Shown: piece by piece, positions 21,234 through 32,825 of the stretch
How positions within the stretch are numbered: the stretch's first letter is position 1
Layout: every line of letters begins with the position of its first letter
Source of the DNA: Lactuca virosa
Lineage: Eukaryota; Streptophyta; Magnoliopsida; Asterales; Asteraceae
DNA length: 64,000 bases
Direction: 5' to 3'
Assembly: GCA_928212115.1 (NCBI GenBank)
Contig: CAKMRJ010002223.1
Span: 298,757,347-298,821,346, forward strand
Program-made: the position numbers and the translations under genes
The notes under the pieces: generated by a model
Database searches by the model: none
The model's input: the letters and a program-made list of their open reading frames with translations, nothing else
What the model was told of the DNA's origin: nothing

Positions 21234-23139
21234 GTGAGTTCATACCCCAATAATGAATCTTTTAACTATTTTAAATACTTTTAAGGGGAGGAATACAAGT
21301 TGAACACAATGATAATTGTGTGAATGTTTGTTATAAACATCTCTCAAAAGATTGCTTATGTCTTTTATAAGTAATCAAAACATTTCAAAAACTATTTTAA
21401 AGTTATGTTACTTTATAGTTTAACAAAACTCCGTTTTTAAAGTACCAGCATAATTTAGTAGAAAAATGAGTCTTTTCAATAACAGTTCAAGTAAAACACT
21501 AATAAACTATAAGGGGTATAGTTTAGAGGTTCAGTTCATACTAGATACTAGAGCATACTATAAAGAGAAACAGGGAGGTAGATACAATACAGCAGAGACA
21601 CATATTATACACTATACATGATAACAGAAAGAACATACTAAGATACTATAACAGAACGAACATACTCAATGCTATAGCAGGAGAACACTACAGGATCTAA
21701 TTATACCAATGAATCGCTAACTCATTATTCTAAACAAATGGTGATTGTAAAATTGGGTATACATGATCATATAACATTAATGTGAATTCTACACGGCCTA
21801 GCAATTAGTTTGCAGAAGTCGGGTTTGGTCCCCAGAATCTATTGCAGGGAGAGCGTATAGTATGGGTACTATTCATCACATTATGACCTTAATAAAACAA
21901 ACATGTTTTAAAGGTAATCACTACGTTAGTTTGTCAATTCAAAAGACAACTGTGTACTTATATTTTCCCATTACTTTCATTTTGTGACAGTTCCACTTGA
22001 AAGTTAATGCAAACTATTTTCGAGTCAAGATAGTTATAAACTAGGGAAAACTTACATTTTTTCAAACAACAAACAGAACAGTCGAGTCCAGTACATTCTG
22101 TAGAAAGGGGGCCTATAATTCTAACCTTATGATTCCTTAGTGTATGCATTCAGGGATATATATTAATCGGGTCCGACCGGTAGTAGGATGTGTGCTTTCC
22201 ACTTCATTTCCTGTTCCTTGTTTGGTTGTGGGCTTAGAGCAGATTCACCTAGCCTACTATCTATCAGATCTTAGCTATATATATGTTTCGTATATACCAA
22301 GTAATCATAAGGGGTACCAGGTATGGGCCAGGTCATAGGACACTAATTCAATGCACAATTTTCTAGTACAAAACATACTTTTCAAATAGAACTTTTGGTA
22401 TACAAAACTAGAAACATCCTAGTAAAGGGTTTAATTCATTTTATTAGACCAGTATAAACTTAAAGGACCTTAGGTGGTTAATTATATAATACCTTAGTTT
22501 ATACATCAGGGTTATATATAATTAATACGTGATAGGTATTTGGATGTGTGCCTTCCGCCTCATTTCCTGTTCCTTGTTTGGTTGTGGACTTAGGGCAGAT
22601 TCACACAATTAACTATATGTTCGATATTAGATTATATATAGCTGGTATAAACTAAGTGAATATAGAAGGAACCACGGTGGTTACCACTTTTATTAAAAGA
22701 AATAAGGGTTTTCTTAAAGAATCTTTTCATCAAATATAAAGGGGACTATTACAGTTAACTCCGTGAGTACCAAGTGAATGCACCAGGGTTATATACATCG
22801 ATGATCTAACGAACAATGGGATGTGTGCCTTCCGCCTCATTTCCGGTTCCTTATTTGGTTGTGGGTTTAGGGCAGATACACACAACCGATTGTTTGTTTA
22901 CTCTGGGTTTTATATAACTTATATCCATTTAGTACTCATAGAAAGGATTGTAGAGTCATTTTACTTATCTTTCATCCAAGCAGGAAGTATAGGATTTTCT
23001 GGAGGAACAGGAGAACTTTTCTAAACAGAACTTACTACAACTTAGTACAACTTTCTACAACTTACTTACATCACTAAAATCTTATGAACTCACCAGCTTA
23101 AATGCTAATCTACGCTTTCAAAATAACTTGTATTCTCAG
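21234..23139 (+). other. Predicted LTR intron of Gyp-6
   Basis: The donor ATAAG/GTGAGTTCATACC and the acceptor ACTTGTATTCTCAG are 1906 bases apart. In the 3' LTR the donor reads AAG/CTGAGT (near 47934) and the acceptor has been deleted, so only the 5' LTR keeps both sites. Confidence 0.5.
22110..22965 (+). repeat. Three conserved hairpins, Gyp-6 5' LTR
   Basis: Hairpins at about 22110-22320, 22480-22680 and 22750-22960 correspond one to one with those of Gyp-5. The set recurs in the 3' LTR at about 48815-49020, 49180-49370 and 49450-49650. Confidence 0.8.
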
Positions 23140-23374
23140 GAGACCAGTAGTCAGGTACGCGTACTGGGATTCAGAAGATGGAGCAGTATAGCTTCATGTC
23201 TTTTTGTTATTTGCTATGTATTCTATATTATGTGAATGACATACTTTGTAAACACTTTATTTCTAATGAAATGGTTGTTTATTACTTTTCTTACTATGAT
23301 GCATGTCTTGTGATACTATACATGACGTCCTCCACCCTAGAACGTTTCCGCCGTTCCGGTTTTGGGGTGTGACA

Positions 23375-24598
23375 GATTGGTATCAGTGCATTATTTATAG
23401 TGAACTAAGTATATTAAACGATAAATCATATAAAACTATAAATACAATGGGGCCAAAGTGCTCTGGATAAGAATATATTTTAAATATATAATGATACCTT
23501 ATAAAAGTATACATATGTGCTTATACATATATACATACTAGAACAAGTATCACAACAAGAACAGAACATAAGTATTTAAAGGTTGGACACTACGGTCAAA
23601 CCTGGTAAGTTATGTAATCATAGCTAGGATCAATATAGGTTGATCAACTATATTCATTCGAGATGTTACCGATATGTGTTTGGGAGTGATGTGGTGTTGC
23701 AACAGTCTTAAAACTTACCTAACTCTATTCAAAGAAATTCTAGATCAGAACATAAAGATAAGATAATATGGGAGTATTTTATGATACTATAACACGATAA
23801 CAAGTTTAAAACATACCAAGTACATTACATTAAAATACTATAGGAGTATTTTAGGCACTATATAAATAACTTATGTGATAACTTAAAAGACCCTTACGGA
23901 TAGGTCTATAATCTTACAATGTATACTCCTAAGGTTATATATAATTGAGATTTTATAGACTTAGAATTTGCGATCTACGCTTCACTACCTATTCCTTGTT
24001 TGGTTGTGATTTTGGAGTAGGATTATTTATTCGAAGGTCTATTTAATCTTAAATTATATACAACTTGTATACATTGTGCAATTATAGGAGGACTCTGTAA
24101 GGATCACCCCATAATGTTTCACTTAAATCTTATAGATTCTTTAGTCACATCCATTCTCGCACGACAAACCCAGATAGATGTAACCACTTCCTCATAGTAG
24201 ACAACCAGAAGAGTCAAGGAGGAACAAGAGCAAGTTCAAGAGAAGTTTTCAAGGAAGGATCAGCCGAAGTAACCAAAACGTCTTATGCGTCACACTAATA
24301 AATAATAATCATGGTTAACTTAATGAGTTAGTGGAAACACTGCTCACATTATGTGTTAGGATTATTTTCTTACATGCAACAGGTAAAAATTATTCAAGTA
24401 ACATATATTCATTCGAGGATAACCATTCCAAATTCATAAAGTTTATTAGGTATAGACTCTTTTATGAATTGTTTCCAGAACCCTGTAGAAGTCAGGACCC
24501 GATACACTCAGAACTAGGATAACCTTGTCTTTCATCTTTCAGCTTATATCCACTGTTATAGACTTATTACATGTCATCTTTGTATTCTTTTACCAAAG
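23375..24598 (+). other. Gyp-6 PBS and leader
   Basis: GATTGGTATCAGTGCA follows the LTR; one base (A to T) differs from the Gyp-5 primer site. The leader of 1.2 kb holds one hairpin at about 23905-24110, with the loop core TTCCTTGTTTGGTTGTG. Confidence 0.8.
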
Positions 24599-25188
24599 AT
24601 GCCTCCTCGCAGACCAAACATATGCACTATTCCGATAACTCTAACTCCTCTGCTACAATTCGATCATGCTGTTCTCCAAACAGCAATATCCTCCGCAGTG
24701 GCAACTGCTCTAGCTCACTTCGGTGAAAGTGGTACCTTCGGATCTAGTAGAGGTACCCACTTAACGAACCCCGGAGATTCTCACGGACAACCAAGGGAGT
24801 TTTTGTACAAGTACTTCATGAACTGCAAACCCAATTCCTTTAATGGAAATGGTGGAGTCATCGGTCGGATGCGATGGTTCGAGAAAACAGATTCGGTCTT
24901 CGAAATCTGTTCGTGCCCATAAGCGAGCATGGTAAAGTTTGATGCCTGCACCTTCTCCAAAAGAGCCCTAACATGGTGGAATAACCATGTTAAGTCACTG
25001 ACCCTATCAGTGGCTAACTCAGTAGGTTGGGAGAACCTAAAAGAGTTAATGCTTGAAGAATACTGCCCGTTGGGCGAAGTTCAAAAGCTGGAACAAGAAG
25101 TATGGGAGCTCACAATGGTCGGCTCAGACATAGTGGCCTACACTGACAGGTTCATCGACCTAGCAGCACTATGCCCCGGGATGGTTAC
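24599..25188 (+). pseudogene. Gyp-6 gag, N-terminal part
   Basis: The ATG at 24599 (MPPRRPN) opens a gag frame closely matching Gyp-5. A stop TAA lies at 24920-24922 after EICSCP. Reading continues in the same frame with RALTWWNNHVKSL and SDIVAYTDRF, ending at the Gyp-7 insertion after PGMVT. The continuation is at 36928. Broken by both the stop and the insertion. Confidence 0.88.
25184..25188. repeat. Target duplication GTTAC (Gyp-7), left copy
   Basis: GTTAC lies here and at 36923-36927 on the other side of Gyp-7. Joining the flanks restores the gag reading VTP seen intact in Gyp-5. Confidence 0.95.
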
Positions 25189-27909
25189 TGTCACACCCCA
25201 AAACCGGAACGGCGGAATCGTTCAGGGGTGGAGGACGTCATGTACAGTATCACAAGTGTGTTCTGTGAAGTGTATAAGACACCAAAAATGTAAATCAAAA
25301 ATAAGAGATGAGTCTTGAACGAGCTCCATCTTCTCAAAACCTGGCATCGGTACCTGTCTACTGATGACCTGAGAATACAAGTTATTTTGAAAGAGTTTAT
25401 CAGCTTTAAAGCTGGTGAGTTCATAAGCATTTTAGTGTCATTGTTTGTATGAAAATGTTTGTAAATGTTTGTATCTCCTAGAAAATCCTATATTTCCTAC
25501 AAAACGTAGCCTTCTACCAAGGCATCAAATGAAATGTATGTTTGTTTCTTGTAAGAGCGTACATTTTCCCAAGTGTGACTATCATTAACCAAAAATATAG
25601 TTTTACATTATCTTTTATGTGAAAAGATCACAACATGAATGCAATGGGGAAATAATAAAGTACTATAGTGTTGTATTATAGTAACTACTGTTGTGCTTTC
25701 TACCTTAAACCAATTGATATTTAAGGTATGATGTTACCTGATTGTACCATACTATCAACTAATAACACGACGATGAAAGACATCGGAAGGTATGACATTT
25801 GGCACCCGTAGACTTACAAGTCCCACTGTAGTGAACAACAAGGTGTAGGATAGTCAATCCAGTATAGATCTATACACAAATTCACGCTCTCCCTCTAGGA
25901 GATTCTGGCTACAAATCGAGCCATGACAGGTGATGCCATGCCTCGAACGATGGTTCACATTTATGTTATTGTATACTTGTATATGTAATGTATGTACTAC
26001 CTGTATTGTCTGTTCTCTCTATCTAGTATGTATGTATGTTCTCTTAGTTTCTCATAACAGTATGTATGTATGTTCTCTTAGTTTCTTATAATAGTATGTA
26101 TGTATGTTCTCTTAGTTTCTCATAATAGTATGTATGTATGTTCTCTTAGTTTCTCATAATAGTATGTATTGACTCATGTATGAACTGACTCTTTGTATGT
26201 TTCATTGTTCTAGTAATAGTATTAGTAACTTCCTAAACTACACCTATTATAGTTTACTAGTAATGTTGTTTGTATGAATGAACATGTTTGAATACCCTTG
26301 CTACCCAAAGGTATTGAACTGAATGAAGGAACTTTTATATCTATATACATATACTTAATATATAACTAAGATTCAAACGACCTTCGAACAAACAACCGAT
26401 ACCCTAAGTCCACAACCAAACAAGGAACAGGAAGTAAGGGGAGCTATCAGTCCTAAGTCCTTTCAATCCTACTTATATAACTATATCTATACAGATACAC
26501 TTTTGACAAAAAAAATAAGTTTAAAAGAGTTTAATAAAAGTATTTAGCATGTAAAAGAGTTTGTAAAACGATTGGAAATAATTTGTTTGATAACACAGTT
26601 TGAAAAGTAAGAAATCCACTTGTTTGGTAGTTATTAATCACATGTGATTGATATAATAACTATAATAGTTCAACTTGTATTACCCCCCCATAAAAGCATT
26701 TAAAATCATTTAAAAGGTTGATTAAGGGGTATGAACTCACCTGTAGTGAGTGGTTTGGATGAACGGATGGTATAGGATGCTAAGTGTCAAGTGAAGACTT
26801 GAGCACACACACAGATCCTATTTAACATATAATGACACATATATGTATCTAATTAGTCAATTAACAACTAATTAAGCAAGTGAAGACACCCTAGGACATG
26901 GAAAACACTTTGATTCAAGTGCTAGGAGTACCAAAGGGTTGCATCTAAGGGATGTATGGCCTCACATTGGAGTTTATGGCCAACATGGATGCATCACATG
27001 AGTTTACGACCCAGGGGTAATTTCCCCATGAGTTTACGGCCATAAAAACATGGTATTTTGTACCAAGTTGTGTTATAAGGTCTTACAAGTGATAATGAAG
27101 TGTTCTATGATCAAGTCTAAGCCTTAGGAAGGAATGGTGGCACAAATGTACCATTTACTAGTGTTTACGGCCCAAGGTGATTGCCTTGGCCGTAAACACC
27201 ATATGTTCTTGGTTCTTTTGATGTCTAAGGTCCTATACTTATCTTGGAAGTATTCTAGACTTGGTTCCAAGGCTTTGGAAGGGATTAGGGCTCATTTGCC
27301 CCCTTAATTAGGGTTTACGGCCCAAGGAGATTGCCTTGGCCGTAAACACCTTTTGATCTTGTTTTCTTGATGTTTTCTAGGTGTAAACTAAGTGATTCAA
27401 GCATATAACAAGCTAAGGCAAGAGTACTTACAATATAGAAGCTTGTAAGGGTGTTTAAGGTCCAAGAACACTAGTATGTGTTCTTGGTGTTCTTGGTGAA
27501 ATGAAGAACACTTGAAGATCTACCAAAATGAAGAGATTTCATGGATGAAATCATGTACAATCACTAGATATTGAAGTATATCAACTAATCAAGGAAAGAA
27601 TCACTTGAGAGAGAATGACTTCTAGGCTTGGAAATGGTAAAAATGACTAAAATGACTAAGTGTCATATTTATACCTTAGAGTTTACGGTCGTAAACTCCA
27701 TCTTATTGCCGTAAACTCCAAACTCTTGGGGTTTTGAGACTTAAATGTTGCACATTGAACTCTAGAGTATACTTCCTATATTTACCTCTTGAAGGTACTA
27801 GGCTTTAGAACACTCAAACAGGCTCTAAACAGTGTTAAAGTTAGCAGAAATAAGTCTGACTTAGATTGAAGTGAATGGTTGTACAAGATAGAAATTTCGA
27901 GTTGTCACA
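25189..27909 (-). repeat. Gyp-7 3' LTR
   Basis: On the minus strand it runs from TGTGACAACTCG to TTTTGGGGTGTGACA, 2721 bp. It lacks about 63 bp near 25250 and 39 bp near 27609 that the 5' LTR has, and it has fewer copies of a TTTGTAAATG unit. It contains GAGTTTACGGCCGTAAACTC-type palindromes, the donor AG/GTGAGTTC at 26740, the acceptor ending at 25369, a 31-bp tandem array (26020-26170) and one hairpin (26330-26500). Confidence 0.95.
26020..26170. repeat. ~31-bp tandem repeats
   Basis: Four copies of a unit containing AGTATGTATGTATGTTCTCT and then TAGTTTCTCATAAT. The other Gyp-7 LTR has the same array at 34995-35145. Confidence 0.9.
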
Positions 27910-27925
27910 TCATCCCCCCGTTAGA
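27910..27925 (-). other. Gyp-7 polypurine tract
   Basis: On the minus strand CTAACGGGGGGATGA directly precedes the 3' LTR; Gyp-5 and Gyp-6 share it. Confidence 0.85.
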
Positions 27926-27939
27926 GGGAATTTCGTCCC

Positions 27940-28312
27940 GAAATTAGAGTTGGCATTCCTCGTGCTCCCAAGTGAATTCAGGTCCTCACTTGGCATTCCA
28001 GCGAACCTTCACTATCGGGATACGACTTAGCTTCGTTTCCTTGACCTCTCGGTCCATGATCTCTACAGGTTCTTCTGCGAAGTTGAGGCTCTCGTTGATC
28101 TCGATCTCGTCGAGTGGGATTACAAGAGTCTCGTCGGACAGACACTTTTTCAAGTTCAGGACATGGAAAGTAGAATGTACGTTACTGAGTTCGCGGGGTA
28201 AGTTGAGTTTGTAAGCTACAGGGCCGATTCTAGCGAGAATATCGAAAGGCCCTATGTATCTTGGATTTAGAATTCCACGCTTTTCGAAGCGTATCAAGCC
28301 TTTCCATGGTTA
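27940..28312 (-). pseudogene. Gyp-7 integrase tail and chromodomain
   Basis: The segment begins after a stop (28310-28312) where the family reads LLKVSPWKG; here the serine codon has become TAA. It continues with the integrase C-terminal module (RGILNPRYIGPFDIL, LNLPRELSNVHSTFHV) and the chromodomain (EEPVEIMDREVK, then VKVRWNAK). A TGA near 27983 replaces the arginine after WNAK. Beyond it GPEFTWE is still readable. The chromodomain would tether integrase to chromatin. Two nonsense changes make this part non-functional. Confidence 0.88.
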
Positions 28313-29290
28313 GACCTTCAATAGAACACGGTCGCCCACCTGGAATTCCAACGGTTTCCTTCGTTTATCTGCGTAGCTTTTCTGTCGGTCTCTAGAGGCT
28401 TTCAATCGTTCACGAATCTGAACGATCTTCTCTGTCGTTTCCCGAATGATCTCCGGACCGATGAGAGTGCTGTCAGGAATTCGTCCTTTAGCTAACTGGG
28501 TGTCACCCACCTCAGCCCAGCACAGAGGGGATCTGCACTTTCGGCCATAGAGGGCTTCAAATGGAGCAGCCTTTATGCTCGTGTGATAACTATTGTTGTA
28601 GGAAAACTCGACAAGGGGTAAATGAGTATCCCATGCCTTCCCAAAGTCGATCACACAGGCTCGCAACATATCTTCCAAGGTTTGGATAGTCCTCTCACTT
28701 TGTCCCTCGGTCTGTGGATGGTAGGCTGTACTCATGTCCAGCCTAGTTCCCAGAGAACTTTGCAGCGACTGCCAGAACCTCAAAGTGAATCTACTATCTC
28801 TATTAGATATAATGGATATGGGAACACCATGCAGTCGTACGATCTCCCTTATGTAGGTCCTGGTTAGTTTCTCCATCTTGTCTGTCTCTTTGATAGGCAG
28901 GAAGTGTACGGACTTGGTCAACCTGTCTACGATCACCCAAATGGTATCGAGACCACCCGTTGTCTTGGGCAACTTGGTTATGAAGTCCATCGTGATCCGC
29001 TCCCACTTCCATTTTGGTATCTCCGGCTGTTGTAGCAAACCTGAGGGTTTCTGGTATTCAACCTTAACCTTGGCGCAAGTAAGGCATTTACTTACGAAGG
29101 TAGCAATCTCTGCTTTCATGTTAGGCCACCAGTATAGCTTTTTAAGATCCAGATACATCTTATCTGAACCTGGGTGGATGGAATATCGAGTGTTGTGAGC
29201 TTCGGTCATGATCAAGTCTCTGAAACCACCGTGTTTCGGTGTCCATATCCGATCCATGAGATATAAGGCTCCGCCACCCTTGACTTCCAA
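28313..29290 (-). CDS. Gyp-7 integrase core (open segment)
   Basis: An open frame of about 326 residues. In order it has the HHCC zinc domain (YSIHPGSDKMY, CLTCAKVK), the core with MDFITKLP (first Asp), a second motif that reads SNRDSRFT where SDRDSRFT is usual, the TEGQSERTIQ glutamate motif, and the GPEIIRETTEKI tail. Integrase joins the element's DNA ends to host DNA in the nucleus. The Asp of the SD motif aligns with the second catalytic Asp of the DDE triad. Its change to Asn (GAT to AAT, near 28800) should abolish strand transfer although the frame is open. It is the middle part of a broken pol and not an independent gene. Confidence 0.85.
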
Positions 29291-30356
29291 ATTCTATTCA
29301 TCCCTCTTAGGGATTCACCCGCCACATTTTCAGGTTTCAAGGATTCAAGCTGAGCTTCCTAGATTTGTGTGGACAAGTGTGAATGGATAGTCATAGTCAA
29401 AGATTTGACTCTACGACCAGAGTATTCTTTCCGACTTAGGGTGTCAGCTACTACGTTGGCCTTGTTGGGATGATAACGAATTTCGCATTCGTAATCACTG
29501 AGTAGCTCGACCCACCGTCGTTGTCTCAGTTTGAGCTCCTTCTAGTCGAATATATGTTGTAGGCTTTTGTGGTCTGTAAAAATAGTGCTTTTTGTACCAT
29601 ACAGGTAGGGTCTCCAGATCTTCATAGCAAACACAACTGCTCCCAGCTCAAGATCGTGAGTGGTGTAGTTGACATCGTGTGTCTTCAGCTGTCTCGAGGC
29701 ATAGGTGATGACCTTACCTCGCTACATCAGAACACAGCCGAGGCCTTGATTTGACGCATCGCAATAGACCACGAAGTCTTCTACCCCCTTCTGGGAGGGA
29801 TAGTATCGGTGCAGTGCATAAGGCTCGCTTTAGCGTTTGGAACGCTTTCTCCAGCTTCTCTTCCCAGTCAAAGGCCACGCCCTTCTGGGTCAAAGTCGTA
29901 AGAGGTTTTGGAATCCGTGAGAAGTTCTGAATAAACATGCGATAGTAGCCAGCGAGGCCTAGAAATTGACGAATTTCTGTAGGCATCTTCGGTGCTGACC
30001 AGTTCTCAATGGCTTTTATTTTGGAAGGGTCCACGTGTATTCCTTCTTCGCTAACCACGTGTCCTAAGAATTCGACTCTTCGGATCTAAAATTCGCATTT
30101 CGAGAACTTCGCATAGAGCTTCTCCGATCGTAGTGTTTCCAAGACCTGTTGAAGATGTTGACTATGTTCCTCCTTACTACGAGAGTAGATAAGTATGTCA
30201 TCGATGAAGACGATGACGAACTGATCCAAGTAGGGATGGCACACCCTATTCATTAATTTCCATGAATACTGCGGGCACGTTGGTTAATCCGAACGACATC
30301 ACTACGATTTCGTAGTGTCCATAACGAGTTCGGAAGGCTGTCTTCAGAACATCCTC
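29291..30356 (-). pseudogene. Gyp-7 RT C-terminal part and RNase H, frameshifted
   Basis: A one-base shift after GYHQLRV ends the upstream frame at 30357. The palm motif FIDD is still present in another frame (30198-30209). It is followed by VSEEGIHVDPSKI, FLGLAGYYRMF and the early RNase H region, with further shifts and stops down to the start of the integrase frame at 29290. RT and RNase H copy genomic RNA into DNA. This copy cannot make them. Confidence 0.87.
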
Positions 30357-32438
30357 TCATAACACCCGTAACTGGTGATACCCGGATCTTAGGTCGATTT
30401 TTGAAAGGAAGTTCGCCCCTTGAAATTGGTCAAACAAATCGTCTATACGAGGCAGTGGGTAACGATTCTTAACGGTAAGCTTGTTCAGCTCCCTGTAGTC
30501 GATGCACATACGAAACGATCCGTCTTTCTTCTTGACGAACAAGACTGGAGCTCCCCAGGGTGAGAAGCTTGGTCTTATAAAGCCCTTGCTGAGCAGTTCG
30601 TTAAGTTGACCGGACAGTTCTTGCATCTCTGCAGGTGCTAGATGATAGGGCGATTTGGCTACTGGGGTAGCCCCTGGAACTAAGTCGATTCTAAACTCGA
30701 CTTGACGTTGTGGAGATAATCCTGGGAGTTCTTCTGGAAAGATGTCGAGAAAATCGCGTACTACTGGAATGTTCTTAATGTCTTTCTTCTCTTGGCTCAC
30801 ATCGACAACATGAGCTAGGAATGCGCGACATTCCTTTCGCAAGAATTTATGGGCTTGAATGCTCGAGATGAGGCGAAGGTTAGTGTCGGGTTTGTCGCCG
30901 TAGATTACTAGAGTTTCGCTAGACGGCAGATTAAGGCGAACAGCCTTTTCATAACACATGATGTCGGCACGATGCAGACTCAACCAATCCATGCCTATAA
31001 TGACGTCGAAACTTTTAATTGAGACCGGCATGAGGTCGATTGAAAATGAATGGCTATCTAGAGTTAGAGTAGAACCTATGTATATGCAGCTAGTACTCTC
31101 TGTCTTTCCATTAGCCATTTCTATTGTGAACGGTTCCTTAAGTGCTCGTGATTTTTGCTTAAGTAAGTGAGCAAATTTTTGGTTCACCAAACTCCTCTCT
31201 GCTCCACTATCAAACATAATGCATGCATAAGAGTTATCGAGGAGAAACGTACCAGTGACCACTGTGGGGTCGGCAACTGCTTCCTTGTGGCCTATAGCCA
31301 GAACTCTTCCAACTCCGCCGGCGTTCCCTCCTTTCGGGCAGTTCCTCTTGTAGTGGCCTACTTCGCCACAACCGTAGCAAGCTTGGCCCACTCCAGCGCC
31401 GGGGACTTGGTTGATTGGCCTCGTGGGAGCTTTACAGAAACGGGCAGTGTGCCCCTTCCTGTTGCAGTTTGAACACTGCATTTCCCGGCAGGCTCCAGTT
31501 TGGTGGAAGTTGCATTTGTTGCACTTGGGCAAACTTCCAGTGTACTGCTTTACCGGAGCAGCAGCGGCAGGTGCTATCGCAGCATGAACTGCGACGACCT
31601 GCTGCTTTTTGGAAGCCTTGTTCTTCTTCTTGTCATCCCAGAATTTCCGTTTGTTATCAGCGGCTTTGGAGGGTTCTGAGATGGCTAGGGTTGTTGTTGC
31701 TGATGAGGTACGGACCCCATGGTCAATGAGCCGTTGTGCCAACCGCTTGGCACTATCGAATCTAGTGGGGTTTGAAGCTAAGACATTCCCCTGAAATGGA
31801 GGCACCAGCCCCCAGATGTACCTCTCTATATTCTTTCCCTCCATGTGAACCATGTTGGGACACAGGGCCACCAGCTCGCTAAATTTGGCGGTATAGGAAA
31901 CTATGTCGGAGCCCTTCATGGTTAGGCACCATAGTTGCTGTTCCAATTTCTGGATTTCGCCCCTCGGGCAGTATTCTTCAATCATGAGCTCTCTTAGAGC
32001 TTCCCAGCCTATAGCATTTGCCACTACTAGAGATAGTGACTTAACATGGCTATTCCACCATGTCAGGGCTTTTTCCTCGAAGGTGCAAGCAGCGAACTTG
32101 ACCTTTCTCCCTTCTTGACAAGAGCAGATTTCGAAGACCGATTCGGTCTTCTCGAACCATTGCGATAGGGCAATGACTCCGCCAGTCCCTTTAAAGGACT
32201 TTGGCTTGCAATGGGTGAAGTCCTTGTAGGAGCACTCTCTCGAGCGCACGGGGGCTTCACCGTGGGTAGAATGAACAGGTATCCCACCTCCAGTAGTACT
32301 GGAATAATGATATTGAGCCATGGCTGTTGCCACAGCCACAACTATTGCAGCATTTAGAGCTGCCATATCAATTTGATGAGTAGGTGGTGGTGTTGGAGTT
32401 ACCGGGGGATTGCATCTCGTTGATCGGCACGGAGGCAT
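30357..32438 (-). CDS. Gyp-7 gag-protease-RT (N part), open frame of 693 residues
   Basis: ATG at 32438 (MPPCRSTRC). Residues ~70-245 are the retrotransposon gag domain (ALTWWNSHVKSL, AKRLAQRLIDHG). Lys-rich residues 262-280 precede a CX2C pair and the zinc knuckles CSNCNRKGHTARFC (322-335) and CYGCGEVGHYKRNC (354-367). The aspartic protease follows, with MFDSGAE near 409-414 and IGMDWL near 481-486. RT begins near 590 and includes SPWGAPVLFVKKKDGSFR and IDLRSGYHQL. Gag assembles the particle and packages RNA; protease cleaves the polyprotein. The frame closes early in RT through a frameshift, so gag and protease are intact by eye while pol is not. Gyp-5 and Gyp-6 gag proteins are close relatives. 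Confidence 0.92.
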   Translation of the reverse strand: MPPCRSTRCNPPVTPTPPPTHQIDMAALNAAIVVAVATAMAQYHYSSTTGGGIPVHSTHGEAPVRSRECSYKDFTHCKPKSFKGTGGVIALSQWFEKTESVFEICSCQEGRKVKFAACTFEEKALTWWNSHVKSLSLVVANAIGWEALRELMIEEYCPRGEIQKLEQQLWCLTMKGSDIVSYTAKFSELVALCPNMVHMEGKNIERYIWGLVPPFQGNVLASNPTRFDSAKRLAQRLIDHGVRTSSATTTLAISEPSKAADNKRKFWDDKKKNKASKKQQVVAVHAAIAPAAAAPVKQYTGSLPKCNKCNFHQTGACREMQCSNCNRKGHTARFCKAPTRPINQVPGAGVGQACYGCGEVGHYKRNCPKGGNAGGVGRVLAIGHKEAVADPTVVTGTFLLDNSYACIMFDSGAERSLVNQKFAHLLKQKSRALKEPFTIEMANGKTESTSCIYIGSTLTLDSHSFSIDLMPVSIKSFDVIIGMDWLSLHRADIMCYEKAVRLNLPSSETLVIYGDKPDTNLRLISSIQAHKFLRKECRAFLAHVVDVSQEKKDIKNIPVVRDFLDIFPEELPGLSPQRQVEFRIDLVPGATPVAKSPYHLAPAEMQELSGQLNELLSKGFIRPSFSPWGAPVLFVKKKDGSFRMCIDYRELNKLTVKNRYPLPRIDDLFDQFQGANFLSKIDLRSGYHQLRVL

Positions 32439-32825
32439 CTTTCAACTAAAAGTTTACAAAGATGACGATATTGGTAAGAATAGATAAATTGATGAGAGTG
32501 ACTCATGGACTAACTCTCCGTAGCCCAACAACACAATTGAATAGTATGATTGAATGTAGATCTAGTACTAATAGATGATAGCATTTAGATATTAAATTCC
32601 ATGAGATTAGATATCTATCAATTATACTGGTATTACAGACGTAACAAGTTCGGGAAAAATGACCTAGAAGTAGGTCTTACATCAAACCAAGATGGGAAAA
32701 TTTTGACAGAATTAAGACCAAATCATGACTTAACAGATCTAAGGTCTTCCCAAAGATAGGAAATTAAACTAGAGTTTTTACATAAACTAAGTTATATCCA
32801 AAAGAGAAAGTTGAGTAGGCTCTAT

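Larger units (their letters stand above)
20042..23374 (+). repeat. Gyp-6 5' LTR
   Basis: The LTR runs from TGTGACAACCCG to TTTTGGGGTGTGACA, 3333 bp. The first ~1 kb differs from Gyp-5 and carries GAGTTTACGGCCGTAAACTC-type palindromes (20230-20300, 20660-20705, 20815-20855 and 20960-21025). The rest aligns with Gyp-5, with donor 21234, acceptor 23139 and three hairpins (22110-22965). Confidence 0.92.
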
